Shown: positions 1-9,256, counted from the stretch's first letter. The stretch is DNA of 58,609 nucleotides from Psychromonas antarctica (GCF_022267535.1 NZ_JAHNZV010000018.1:1-58609); one strand, 5' to 3'. Translations and numbers: made by a program. The notes: generated by a model not told the origin, from the letters alone.

Positions 1-149
1 TATCATACTGCTAAAGGGGCTTCTAGTCTGTTATGTCATTTGATTCTTACTTACATATGCGGTAACAAATCTTTAAATGTAGTATGTTTTTTTAATGAGG
101 CAATACGACCGGTCAAGTTAATTGTCGTCTAATAGCCTTAACTGCTTCT

Positions 150-2036
150 TTGTATTTCAAGTTAATAGATAGCTCAAGTGAACCACTTAAACATACTCCT
201 CAACAAGTAAAACATAGAGAACCTAAAGCTAACACCATACCTCGTGCCTACAAACATCCAGTAACAGGTATGATGGTGCAACTTAACTTTTGTAAAAATG
301 CAGATTGCTGCAATTTTGGTGTGGCCGCGAAAAATCCACGTTTAAAACCAGATAGAACACCTAATAGAGGGTTAGGGAATAAATATAAACTTACTTATAG
401 CAAACGTGTTTCATCATATTTATTGACATGTCAGCTATGCAATGAAAGCTTCACGATGATTAACAATAGAGCTCATGTCCAAGAGTCCATTCGTATTGAT
501 TCTATTGGCGTACCCAACGAACCTTCATGTACTAATCGCTCAAAAGATTGCTGCAATGTGGGTAAGGGTATTTATAGCTACCCTAGCATCTATAAAAAAA
601 ATGGCTTTACTAGAAAAACAAGAAGTTGGGCTATTCCTATAGTTGAGAAAGGGAGAAATAATAGTAAGCCAAAAACTAAGGTTGAGATGCAATTAATGCA
701 TGGCTCACAGCGCTTTCAGTGTAAATCATGCGGTAAGAATTTTTCAGTAGTGCTCGATCCTCAACAAAAACATTATCGTAGAGATATAAATGAGCAACTG
801 TATTTAGCATTCGTAAATAAAGGCATCGTCAACAGGCAGACTGACTTACTTGGTCTGAATCCGCAAACGGTATACGACAAGATAGATTTCTTTTATCAAC
901 AGTCTTTATTGTTTAGCCGGTTTCACGAAGTTACTTTAAAGAGTCGTTTCGCTGAAGTTTCTCCTGTATTGAGCTGTGATCGCCAATACTATTTGTCTAA
1001 TTGGAATGATACGCATACACCTATGCCATCTAGAATTGTTAATACATCAACTGTAGATAACTTGTCTGGTTATGTACTGGCATCGACTGTGAATTTCGAC
1101 TCTACATCCGATTCAAACTATATCAAGAGTGAATACAAGCGAAAAAAAGAAGGTGATAAACCTCGTTACTACAGGCGATTTGCTCAATACATTTTATCGG
1201 ATGATGAAGTTGAATCACCAACAGACAACAACTTTATTAATGTACCATTGCAAATCCCACGTAAAGGACTTTTAGTTCATCAAACGTATAGCACGTTAGC
1301 TCACTTTGAAAAGGTTAAAGGCTTGCTTATTGATTGTCCTCGTTTTATCTATTTTCTGGATAACGACAGTGGTTTTAAGCTTGGTTTTCCATCTGTATTT
1401 CAAGATTTGATCACTCAAGATAAGCTCTATGCTTACATTTTAACAACAGATAAAAGTGGTGGGGCAAATTTATTAGATGCAGGGATGACTGAAGAGTTAA
1501 AAACAAGAGCATTAGCTCTACAAGCTGAATATCCTGATGAATCAGAAAAGCAACTGTGGCAACGTATGTGGAAAACACAGTTTGATAGGCCTGTAACACA
1601 ACCAGGTAAACGTTCAGAATGGCTAATTAACCCCAATCCAAATTCTCGTTATGTGGCCGTACAGCCGTTGACTGGCATTAATGAGGATTCAATAGAGCAA
1701 GCATCAATGATATTACAGTCTACATCGCTGAATGGCGTAGATAACTGGTTTCAAGTATTACGTAGACTAGTAAACATGCTTGAAAGGCCGGTTACTAGTG
1801 CAACAAACTCAAAACGCTGGAATGCATACGCAGGCTATAACCCTACGTGGATGTGTAAACTAATCGAAATAATGCGTGTTTATAATAATTTTTGTCGCAC
1901 TAATGAAAAGTCTCTAAAACAGAAGAGAAGTAAAGATGAGCCTACGACACCGGCACAGCGCGTAGGTATAGTAGATAAAGTTTGTAGCGCCCAAGATATT
2001 TTAAATTTTAGCTTCAATCGTGAATTCATTCTTTAA
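150..2036 (+). CDS. Large zinc-ribbon, transposase-like protein
   Basis: 628 codons from a TTG start. The frame is open from about position 99 and the first ATG would be residue 41, so the start is uncertain. Two similar cysteine units are visible: a CCNFG-type cluster near residue 50 followed by CQLC, and a CCNVG-type cluster near residue 133 followed by CKSCGKNF near 190. The second unit resembles the zinc ribbon of IS1/InsA-like transposases and is followed by a helix-turn-helix-like stretch. Asp277 (SCDRQ), Asp404/Asp406 (DNDSG) and Glu545 (MLERP) could form a DDE triad. That triad is inference. No terminal inverted repeats were found, so it may be a domesticated or partly visible insertion element, or a regulator. 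It sits beside the retron-like operon in an accessory region. Confidence 0.6.
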   Translation: MYFKLIDSSSEPLKHTPQQVKHREPKANTIPRAYKHPVTGMMVQLNFCKNADCCNFGVAAKNPRLKPDRTPNRGLGNKYKLTYSKRVSSYLLTCQLCNESFTMINNRAHVQESIRIDSIGVPNEPSCTNRSKDCCNVGKGIYSYPSIYKKNGFTRKTRSWAIPIVEKGRNNSKPKTKVEMQLMHGSQRFQCKSCGKNFSVVLDPQQKHYRRDINEQLYLAFVNKGIVNRQTDLLGLNPQTVYDKIDFFYQQSLLFSRFHEVTLKSRFAEVSPVLSCDRQYYLSNWNDTHTPMPSRIVNTSTVDNLSGYVLASTVNFDSTSDSNYIKSEYKRKKEGDKPRYYRRFAQYILSDDEVESPTDNNFINVPLQIPRKGLLVHQTYSTLAHFEKVKGLLIDCPRFIYFLDNDSGFKLGFPSVFQDLITQDKLYAYILTTDKSGGANLLDAGMTEELKTRALALQAEYPDESEKQLWQRMWKTQFDRPVTQPGKRSEWLINPNPNSRYVAVQPLTGINEDSIEQASMILQSTSLNGVDNWFQVLRRLVNMLERPVTSATNSKRWNAYAGYNPTWMCKLIEIMRVYNNFCRTNEKSLKQKRSKDEPTTPAQRVGIVDKVCSAQDILNFSFNREFIL

Positions 2037-2100
2037 TACCAATATTGAAACTAGTAACTAATTAATCATACCGTCCGTTCAAAGCTTAATAAAAATATTT

Positions 2101-2808
2101 TTAAATATAGTCACGCTTAAAAATATTTTTATTAAGAAAACAGTACTCTTGATTAATTTTATTTATCAAATGAAATATCTCGCCTTCAAGTTCGTAAAAG
2201 TCATTTCTCGGTAATCGTGGTAATTTGATACCAACTTTAGTTAATACTAAAATTATTCTAGTTTGGTGTTCTTTATAATCAAAGCCTTTGGGAGTAGTTC
2301 CATTAATCATATTATTGGAATTTTCAACTTGAGAATTAAGATCATCAATCCAATTTTTATAATCATCACCTATATCTAGTTTACCTTTACTGGATAAAGG
2401 GAACGCTATGTTATACCACTTAAAAGTATTAAAGCTTTTAATTTTCAATCGGTCATGAGCTTCTACTTCAGATATTAGATAATGCTTGAATGTATTCAAG
2501 TGTGTTAAATGTATATTAGATCTAGATGCATCAATGCTACTGAGATAATTATTTAAGGCATGATAAACACCAAAAATTGTAACAGAGGCGACTAAAATTT
2601 TTATTAATAGTTCAATTAATGAAATAACGCTAACTATGGCGACAAAAACAGTGTCAATACATTGAAAACTAATACAAAATGACAGACTGTAGAGACCTTC
2701 TTTTCCAAGTAAGAATATTACAAATAATATAACTAATACCAAGGATGCCCATAAATAAATCTTTATGTATTTTAAAAGAATGTGAACTTCTTCATATCCA
2801 GTATTCAT
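2101..2808 (-). CDS. Two-helix membrane protein, putative retron effector
   Basis: 235 aa. Two hydrophobic segments lie near the N-terminus (about residues 18-34 and 52-81), followed by a soluble, charged C-terminal domain of about 150 residues with no motif I recognise. Its ATG overlaps the TGA of the upstream reverse transcriptase (ATGA), so the two are translationally coupled. A small two-TM protein encoded beside a retron RT is the architecture of the Ec48-type (type IV) retrons, in which the membrane protein is the toxic effector that kills the infected cell. Assignment to that family is by architecture only; no sequence comparison could be made. Confidence 0.7.
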   Translation of the reverse strand: MNTGYEEVHILLKYIKIYLWASLVLVILFVIFLLGKEGLYSLSFCISFQCIDTVFVAIVSVISLIELLIKILVASVTIFGVYHALNNYLSSIDASRSNIHLTHLNTFKHYLISEVEAHDRLKIKSFNTFKWYNIAFPLSSKGKLDIGDDYKNWIDDLNSQVENSNNMINGTTPKGFDYKEHQTRIILVLTKVGIKLPRLPRNDFYELEGEIFHLINKINQEYCFLNKNIFKRDYI

Positions 2809-4031
2809 AGGTAATCTTCTCGATTAGGAGTGATATTTTTTAATCTTTTTCTTAAAGATAAAGCTGTTTTACTATAGCTTCTTTGAAGTATGTTAAGTTC
2901 TGAATGCGCTTTGTTACATAATCGATAATACCAATATTCATCTGCCTTTGTTGTTAGGTGCCAACCCTCAAGTTTCTTAATTAAATTACTTGCAAGATTT
3001 ATGTCTTTTTTATTAGGCAAAGGCCAAATTCTTAATACCCGAGTCAGGAGAGTTGCATGTTGTTTATGCCCTAACCTGCCTAGTTTATTAACTCTACCTA
3101 GACATCTGTCATAACTTTTCCGGTAATCACGACTAACACGATATATTGAGTCTTGTGACAATAACTCTAAATGCTTAACTGAAGCTCTAATTCTAGAAAC
3201 CTCACTTGATGGTAGTCTTGGTTCTTTAAAGTTAACTCGAAGTCCATGTACGATTAATTCTTCTGTAGAGCAGTTGGAAATTATTGTTTTATTTAAGTTT
3301 ATCGGTAAATCTTTTTTTGACAGCATATCTGCTATGAGATTCTGGGCAAATGTAAATTCATAATTCAATTTTTGACTAGAAACAGTAATATCATCTACTA
3401 AGCGAGTATACGTGAGGCCTTTAAAATGCAACCGCCTGACAACATCACCTTCAACGTCAAATAATACAGCGCTTGCGATGTAACTTGATGTTAAGGCTCC
3501 TTGTACAACATTTCCTTTCAAACAACACAACGCAGTAAGTAAATCTGAAACATCATCGGGTATTTTTAACAGATCAGTAAAAACACTTTTAACATGAACC
3601 GAATGAATGTTATCAAAAAAGTCACTTATATCCATTTTTAATAAACTTTTAGAGCCACAGTGGTTAGCTGCACATGCAACATAGTCTTTTGAAAAATCTA
3701 AGTTTTTTTGATTTGAATTATATTGGGGGGTATTCGGAATTGAACCATATATGTAATTAGGCCAAGATATCAATCCCCCCTTATTACCACGTTGGTTAAA
3801 AATTCTTTTATTTATTCTTCTTTGAATTTTTCGTAAAGTTTTATCTGGATTGTAAACAACACGAACAGTTCCGTCAGATTTAACGGTTTCCTTTTTTTTG
3901 TATTTTTGTGTTTCAGTTAGTAAATTAACAATGTCTAACTCTTTTTGTGTAATATCTAATACCGCTATCAATTTAGCAATACTACCTATAGAGCGTTTCG
4001 ACCGTTTACCAAAGTCGTATTTATATGACAT
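2805..4031 (-). CDS. Retron-type reverse transcriptase
   Basis: 408 aa RNA-directed DNA polymerase. Motif A is LLKMDISDFFDNI with Asp134. The QGALTSS block (177-183) matches the QGxxTSP fingers/palm motif. Motif C reads YTRLVDDITVSS, with the catalytic pair Asp213-Asp214. VHG at 261-263 sits where retron RTs carry the VTG motif that helps select the msr RNA. Motif C is LVDD where retron RTs normally have YADD or a close variant. The gene is preceded by a structured region able to serve as msr-msd and followed by a two-TM protein with a 4-nt overlap. It would make branched RNA-linked DNA from the upstream RNA. A group II intron RT is unlikely because no maturase domain or intron structure is seen. 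Confidence 0.9.
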   Translation of the reverse strand: MSYKYDFGKRSKRSIGSIAKLIAVLDITQKELDIVNLLTETQKYKKKETVKSDGTVRVVYNPDKTLRKIQRRINKRIFNQRGNKGGLISWPNYIYGSIPNTPQYNSNQKNLDFSKDYVACAANHCGSKSLLKMDISDFFDNIHSVHVKSVFTDLLKIPDDVSDLLTALCCLKGNVVQGALTSSYIASAVLFDVEGDVVRRLHFKGLTYTRLVDDITVSSQKLNYEFTFAQNLIADMLSKKDLPINLNKTIISNCSTEELIVHGLRVNFKEPRLPSSEVSRIRASVKHLELLSQDSIYRVSRDYRKSYDRCLGRVNKLGRLGHKQHATLLTRVLRIWPLPNKKDINLASNLIKKLEGWHLTTKADEYWYYRLCNKAHSELNILQRSYSKTALSLRKRLKNITPNREDYL

Positions 4032-4101
4032 CCGAGATCATTCCAAAATAATATATACCTAGCCTACCCATACAATAGGTTACAACCAAATCCAGCTACT
4101 T

Positions 4102-4285
4102 AACAAATCTATTCATTCACATTTACCTGATCTTGATTGCGGCTAGGCATATCATGGCGCTTTAGCGCTACTTTCGCTACGGTCGCTCGCGGGCGGAGCG
4201 AAGCCAGAGGCCTTGGTGTTGTCTTAATGCAAAAGCTTAAGACGCTAGTCAAAACTGAACTAGCTAAAGTGAAAAATATTTTGTT
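4102..4285 (-). ncRNA. Predicted retron msr-msd RNA
   Basis: Read on the minus strand. An a1-like arm (4285-4265) pairs with an a2-like arm (4125-4102) as TTTA/TAAA, TTCAC/GTGAA and AACAAA/TTTGTT, with a one-base bulge and an internal loop. Straight after a1 comes TTAGC, the context of the branching G in known retrons such as Ec86. Next are two compact hairpins: GCTAGT/ACTAGC (4264-4244) and GTCTTAA/TTAAGAC with a TTTT loop (4243-4221). Then comes a long GC-rich imperfect hairpin (4213-4145) with AGGC/GCCT, TGGC/GCCA and TTCGCT/AGCGAA, the likely msd. The a2 arm ends about 70 nt before the RT start. A second possible a1/a2 pair of 9 bp exists (4349-4357 with 4130-4138). Structure was drawn by eye, not folded. 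Confidence 0.7.
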
Positions 4286-4669
4286 GATTTACTAAAGTAG
4301 AGCAGCGATACGCCACCGTTGATTAAAATTAGCACGATAATTCATTATAATCAAGATATTACAATTACTAAGCTCCATTAATAGGAAGTCTTAACATATA
4401 ATAAAATCAGTCGTGATCATTAAAAAATAATGCCAGTAAAACTATTGAATAGTGCATAGCAATCATTGGTATCTTTATCACCCTATGAGTAATACAAGCA
4501 TTCTATTTTCTAATAACCTATACCTTTAGAAAAAATGTTTCATATTCTGTGGATATGATTAATAAAAATTCAAAAAAATGACAGTAAGTAATTGAATAAA
4601 AATGGTTCCTCGTGTGATTTTCACCTAAAAAACACTGACTTTATATCGTTTTTATTGGGCTACAGGAAC
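4286..4669. other. Non-coding stretch between retron and symporter
   Basis: AT-rich sequence with no credible reading frame. It must contain the promoter for the minus-strand retron transcript, but I could not pick -35/-10 boxes with confidence. Confidence 0.5.
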
Positions 4670-4735
4670 AAAAAAGGCTATTCACCTTAGTGAGTAGCCA
4701 CAGTTTGACTTAATAGCCCACGTTTAGCGTGGCGT
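4670..4735 (-). terminator. Terminator of the AGCS symporter gene
   Basis: A 10-bp stem with one G-U pair (4676-4685 with 4690-4699, loop CTTA) is followed on the minus strand by a run of T (plus-strand AAAAAA ending at 4675). A second small hairpin, CCACG/CGTGG, lies at about 4717-4735. Both are just downstream of the symporter stop codon. Confidence 0.75.
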
Positions 4736-4762
4736 TTGTCTATCCACGACGACCAATTAATT

Positions 4763-6289
4763 TTATCTCTTTATCAAATCTTGCTCATCATCTTCAACAT
4801 CAATGTTATTAACTTTATGCTTATGTTCCCAAAAATCAGCATTCTTAATACCTAATTTGAGTGGATCAAATGTATATACCTCTTTACGCGCTTTGCGCTG
4901 CAGTTCGTAATCTTTTAAGGCTTTAATAGCAGGTCGCCCCATAAAGAAGATGATTAATAGACCAACAATATTTAACCAAGCCATCAAGCCAACACCTATA
5001 TCTCCCAGCCCCCATGCGAGATTAGCTGCCTTAATCGTGCCATAAAAGGTTGCCAGCATCAGCGCAACCTTAAGAATGAACGTAAAGTTCGGTAATTTTA
5101 GGGTACGGCGAATATAAGCCACATTAGTTTCAGCTATGTAGTAATAAGCCAAAATTGTCGTAAACGAGAAAAAGAATAACGCCAAAGCGATGAATGGTTT
5201 GCCGACCCCAGGAAGCACACCTTCAACGGCTATTTGCGTGTAAGCGGGGCTATTAGCTGCAATATCAGCAGAAACATTCTGTATTAAAAATGTTTCACCG
5301 AGACCATGCACGTTATAAGCGCCGGTGATTAAGATCACAAATGCAGTTGCACTACACACAAACAACGTATCAATATACACAGAGAATGCCTGTACCAAGC
5401 CTTGTTGTGCAGGATGTTCAACTTCTGCAGCGGCGGCGGCATGTGGCCCAGTACCTTGGCCTGCCTCATTAGAGTAAATACCTCGCTTAACTCCCCATCC
5501 AATCGCTGCCCCCATTCCCGCAATCGGTGTAAATGCATCACTCAAGATCATCATAAACACATTTGGCAACTCAGTAATATTGAGCGCTATAATTATGCAG
5601 GCGACAATCATATAGGCCAAGGCCATAAATGGCACAACAAATTGAGCAAAAATTGCAATACGCTTTACACCACCAAAAATAATAAAGCCTAAGATTAAAA
5701 CAATCACAGATGCGGTGGCTATTTTAGTTGAGCTGATCATGCCAATACCGGTATTGATCATATCACCCGTGCCAAAAGTCAACTCAACGGCATTACCAAT
5801 GCTGTTTGACTGAACCCCCGGCATGAGCAGACCACAGGCTAAAATAGTCGCCAGTGCAAATAAAATGGCATACCATTTTTGTCCGGTTATTTTTTCAATA
5901 TAATATGCAGGTCCACCGCGGTATTGCCCCTGATCTACCTCTTTGTAAATTTGTGCCAATGTAGATTCTATATAGGCTGTGGCGGCGCCAAGAAATGCCA
6001 CCATCCACATCCAAAATACAGCACCAGGTCCGCCGAACCCGATCGCAGCAGCTACACCCGCAATATTTCCCGTACCCACGCGCCCCGATAATGACACCGC
6101 TAATGCCTGAAAAGAGGAGATACCATGTTCTGATTTTTTACCCGAAAGTAATAACTGATACATCTCACGAAATAATCGAACTTGTACAAAGCGTGTTTGC
6201 ATCGAGTAAAAAAGACCCGCGGCTAAACATAAATAAATTAGCGCGGGACTCCAAATAATTCCATTTAAAAAATCCACTATTCCTTGCAA
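4763..6289 (-). CDS. Sodium:alanine/glycine symporter, AGCS family
   Basis: Sodium-coupled amino-acid carrier of the inner membrane (AlsT/DagA type). It has about ten hydrophobic segments and the family signatures SLSGRVGTGNIAGVAAAIGFGGPGA near the N-terminus and NEAGQGTGPHAAAAAEVEHP mid-protein. I chose the TTG at 6289, which has AAGGAA about 7 nt upstream and gives the usual N-terminus (IVDFLNGIIWSPAL). The frame also opens with GTG at 6337, which would add 16 residues and has a weaker ribosome site. The C-terminus is a short hydrophilic tail. It stands alone with its own terminator. Substrate (Ala, Gly or both) cannot be told from sequence. Confidence 0.9.
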   Translation of the reverse strand: MQGIVDFLNGIIWSPALIYLCLAAGLFYSMQTRFVQVRLFREMYQLLLSGKKSEHGISSFQALAVSLSGRVGTGNIAGVAAAIGFGGPGAVFWMWMVAFLGAATAYIESTLAQIYKEVDQGQYRGGPAYYIEKITGQKWYAILFALATILACGLLMPGVQSNSIGNAVELTFGTGDMINTGIGMISSTKIATASVIVLILGFIIFGGVKRIAIFAQFVVPFMALAYMIVACIIIALNITELPNVFMMILSDAFTPIAGMGAAIGWGVKRGIYSNEAGQGTGPHAAAAAEVEHPAQQGLVQAFSVYIDTLFVCSATAFVILITGAYNVHGLGETFLIQNVSADIAANSPAYTQIAVEGVLPGVGKPFIALALFFFSFTTILAYYYIAETNVAYIRRTLKLPNFTFILKVALMLATFYGTIKAANLAWGLGDIGVGLMAWLNIVGLLIIFFMGRPAIKALKDYELQRKARKEVYTFDPLKLGIKNADFWEHKHKVNNIDVEDDEQDLIKR

Positions 6290-6653
6290 AATGTTATTCC
6301 TTAATTTGTTATGCTGCCATTTATATAGCCATGCCACCCCAAGATGCTTTATCAGTCATCTTGCTGAAAGTGACTATCCTCAAGTGACTTGAGTTAATGG
6401 CGAAAAAAATAAAAATAACATCGAATAGTAGTCAAAGCAAAGAGAGACAAGAAAACTATGCGCCTACGCACCGTTTGCTGTAAAAATGGCTAAACAATAG
6501 ACAAACAAAATAGCTTAGCGAACAATGCCTGTCATAATCGCGGCTATTTATGAATAATCTTTTGTTCCTAAGAAATTGCAAGCGTAACTAAATTTAACCT
6601 GTGCATCCATATTAGAGCAGGCCTATTGAGAATTAAAAGAGCTCTGAAACTGC
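6290..6653. other. Spacer upstream of the symporter gene
   Basis: About 360 bases between two minus-strand genes. It should contain the symporter promoter. No clear promoter boxes or stem-loop were seen. Confidence 0.4.
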
Positions 6654-7763
6654 TTAAGTAATACTTTTAGCGCAATTTTTTCCGGCTTTTTTTGCTAAAT
6701 AAACACCTTGATCTGCCATTTTAATTAACGCTTCCATTTGCTGCATATTATCTTGTTTACTTGCCACACCAATGCTGACGCTTCCTGCCCAATGACCTTC
6801 CCCAACGCGTACGTTAAGCTCGCCCATAGCATCAAGCAGTAGCTGGGCAATATGCTTAGCGCCAACAATGTCGGTATTTTCACAAATAACCAGAAATTCA
6901 TCCCCGCCTAAACGGCAGACAATATCGTCATTACGTAATGTTTGTTGCAGTTGCTGGCTCAGTGCGATTAATACATCATCACCCGCATCATGCCCGTAAG
7001 TATCATTAACCACTTTAAAATGGTCTGCATCAATCATCAAGCAGGAGAGTGGTCTATTATTCTGCAGTGCTTTCTCCCATAAGAGCGTTAGATGAGTGAT
7101 AGCATAACGACGATTAGGCAGGTTAGTTAACATATCAGTTATCGCAAGTTGCTCAAGATGTTGATTGGCCTCCTCCAGTGCTTGTGTTCGCTGTGCTACT
7201 TTTATTTCCAACGTTTGATTTAATAGGTGCAACTCTTTATTACCCTCAGAGACCTGCTGAAACAAACTACTTAAAGAGCTTAATAACGCTTCGGTCGCAC
7301 TATCAACTTCTGTACTCTCTGCCTCAAATGCTTGCGCTGCACTGCTGCCATTTTGAATGGCAGTAAGTTGCCTAGCCATATTTTGGTCCATACCTAAAAT
7401 ATGGTACACCAGCCAATGGGTCAAAAACTCTAAAAGATGAATTGATCCTGCTGGATTTTCAACTGATATCTCACTATGCATCTCGGTTATTTTTAATAAA
7501 AAATCTGCATGTACTTTAATATGCTGCCCGTAAAAACGTGGGTCTATACCCGCGGTTTCCATTATCTTTTCCTCTTCCTGAAAATGATAAACCGTATAAT
7601 CTTGCAGTTCTTGATAAACGCTTTCAATATCTTCCAAAGATAATTTGTTTTTAGCCAATAAGTGACCAAATTGATTGATTAAGCCGACCAAATAAAGATG
7701 CTGCTCGTCAACCTCTTTAACTCCGGTAACAAAATACGTGTCCCATCGAAATGATTCATTCAT
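6654..7763 (-). CDS. Bacteriohemerythrin-GGDEF diguanylate cyclase
   Basis: 369 aa cytoplasmic protein. Residues 1-130 form a hemerythrin domain with the di-iron ligand pattern: His22, His60/Glu64 (HFQEE), His81/His85 (HIKVH), a His in THW, and His121/Asp126 (HILGMD). A short coiled linker (about 165-205) leads to a GGDEF domain with LGGDEF at 286-290 and an RNDD inhibitory site at 277-280, so product inhibition by c-di-GMP is expected. The fusion implies that O2 or the redox state of the di-iron site controls c-di-GMP synthesis; similar Vibrio proteins behave this way. It is a single gene, with no phosphodiesterase partner nearby. Confidence 0.93.
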   Translation of the reverse strand: MNESFRWDTYFVTGVKEVDEQHLYLVGLINQFGHLLAKNKLSLEDIESVYQELQDYTVYHFQEEEKIMETAGIDPRFYGQHIKVHADFLLKITEMHSEISVENPAGSIHLLEFLTHWLVYHILGMDQNMARQLTAIQNGSSAAQAFEAESTEVDSATEALLSSLSSLFQQVSEGNKELHLLNQTLEIKVAQRTQALEEANQHLEQLAITDMLTNLPNRRYAITHLTLLWEKALQNNRPLSCLMIDADHFKVVNDTYGHDAGDDVLIALSQQLQQTLRNDDIVCRLGGDEFLVICENTDIVGAKHIAQLLLDAMGELNVRVGEGHWAGSVSIGVASKQDNMQQMEALIKMADQGVYLAKKAGKNCAKSIT

Positions 7764-7896
7764 TCATTTGTCTACCTATTAATGGTAAAAAAGTAAGAAT
7801 TTGATTATAGCGACACACAATACAAAAAAAAGCGCAACACTTGCGAACACAGACAGTAAGCGTTACTTTATATAAAATATTTGCTTAGGATCACTC

Positions 7897-8538
7897 ATGA
7901 ATCACCTCTTTTATTCATTTCGTCGCTGCCCTTATGCGATGCGAGCACGTTTAGCGATCGCCTATAGCCAACAATTGGTTGAACTGCGAGAAATTTCTTT
8001 AAAAGCAAAACCACAAACAATGCTGGCAGTCTCTGCTAAAGGCACGGTTCCCGTTTTACAGTTAGCTGACGGCACTGTGCTTGATGAAAGTTTAGATATT
8101 ATGGCATGGGCACTGGAAGGCTCCGATCCGGACGGGTGGCTACAGGGCAACTTATCTGAGATGTTAAGCTTGATTGATGAAAATGATTTTGAATTTAAAG
8201 GCTGGCTCGATAAATATAAATATGCGGACCGTTACCCAGAGCACTCCCCTCTTTATTACCGGGATAATGCAGAAGAGTTTTTAACCCAACTTGAGCACCA
8301 ACTTAGGAATAACGCTTATCTATTTGGTGACAGAATCAGCCTTGCTGATATGGCTATATTGCCCTTTATACGTCAGTTTTCCGCCGTCGATAAAGCGTGG
8401 TTTTCACAAGCGCCCTACCCAAGGATAAAAATCTGGTTGGCCAATTTTATCGACTCCACGCTGTTTCAGTCCATAATGAAAGAATATCCCACTTGGCTTG
8501 AATCCAAACAGCAAATCACTTTCCCTGAAGCACAGTAA
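7897..8538 (+). CDS. Glutathione S-transferase family protein
   Basis: 213 aa. The N-terminal thioredoxin-like fold carries CPYAMRARLAI at residues 11-21, with a potential redox Cys, then GTVPVLQL with the cis-Pro that binds glutathione, and DESLDIMAW matching the glutathione-contacting ES pair. An all-helical C-terminal domain ends with the usual DxxLFP-like region (SLADMAILPFIRQF). It probably conjugates or reduces small molecules in the cytoplasm; no specific substrate can be proposed. ATG preceded by TTAGGATC. The upstream spacer holds an AGTAA-GCG-TTACT dyad at about 7857-7869, which may be a regulator site. Confidence 0.88.
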   Translation: MNHLFYSFRRCPYAMRARLAIAYSQQLVELREISLKAKPQTMLAVSAKGTVPVLQLADGTVLDESLDIMAWALEGSDPDGWLQGNLSEMLSLIDENDFEFKGWLDKYKYADRYPEHSPLYYRDNAEEFLTQLEHQLRNNAYLFGDRISLADMAILPFIRQFSAVDKAWFSQAPYPRIKIWLANFIDSTLFQSIMKEYPTWLESKQQITFPEAQ

Positions 8539-8703
8539 AAAACCACAATTTCATCGCCTATCCTCCAAGGTAGGCCAACAATGCATTTAAATCATCAAAA
8601 TATTTGAACAAACCATTCTGTTTCTGTCTATTGGCTTCTCAAAAATATCACCTACAATTAACTCGCAAAAATGTTTTTTTTGTCAAATCAAAAAGGTGAT
8701 CAA

Positions 8704-9240
8704 ATGTCAAAAGTGGTAAAACAATATAATAGCAGCGCCAAATTCCTGCATTGGACTTCAGCCCTATTGATTGTTGCTCTATTCCTATTAGGCTTATGGA
8801 TGGTTGATCTCACCTATTATAACCAATGGTATAAAATTGCTCCTTACTGGCATAAATCGATTGGTTTGTGTTTACTGGCGCTGACTCTGTTCAGGCTTAT
8901 TTGGAAAATAATCACAACAGCACCGCCCATTGAGGGGAAAAAATGGGAAATCCAAAGCGCAAAATTAGCACATGCAGCGATCTACCTTATCCTGTTCTGC
9001 ATTTTCATTTCCGGCTATATGATTTCGACTGCAGATGGACGCCCTATCGAGTTGTTCAATTGGTTTTTAGTGCCTGGTTTCGGCTCTTTTTTTGACAATC
9101 AAGAAGATATTGCCGGCGTTATCCATTTCTACCTTGCGGTAACCCTAATAACATTATCGACCGTTCATGCGCTTGCCGCATTAAAGCACCACTTTATTAA
9201 CAAAGACAATACGCTCAACAAGATGCTCCGCTTTAAATAA
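8704..9240 (+). CDS. Cytochrome b561 family protein (YceJ-like)
   Basis: About 178 aa integral membrane cytochrome with four hydrophobic helices. The expected haem-ligand histidines are visible: FLHWTS in helix 1, YWHKSIGL in helix 2, and the AHAAIY and VIHFY/VHALAALKHH groups in helices 3-4. I start at the ATG at 8704 because AAAAAGGTGATCAA gives a strong ribosome site; the frame runs 11 codons further upstream. It is followed after 16 nt by yceI, as in Escherichia coli yceJ-yceI, and the pair is probably co-transcribed. It moves electrons between quinol and an unknown acceptor. Confidence 0.92.
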   Translation: MSKVVKQYNSSAKFLHWTSALLIVALFLLGLWMVDLTYYNQWYKIAPYWHKSIGLCLLALTLFRLIWKIITTAPPIEGKKWEIQSAKLAHAAIYLILFCIFISGYMISTADGRPIELFNWFLVPGFGSFFDNQEDIAGVIHFYLAVTLITLSTVHALAALKHHFINKDNTLNKMLRFK

Positions 9241-9256
9241 CCATAAGGATTTATTA

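Noticed and set aside
4349-4357. Nine-base a1 arm pairing with 4130-4138 for the retron RNA
   Set aside because: Kept only as a second option: it lies about 90 bases from the first msr hairpin and the branch-site context, whereas the 4265-4285 arm is directly adjacent.
5402-6258. Plus-strand frames inside the symporter gene
   Set aside because: They are antisense to a well-conserved membrane protein and encode no recognisable domain.
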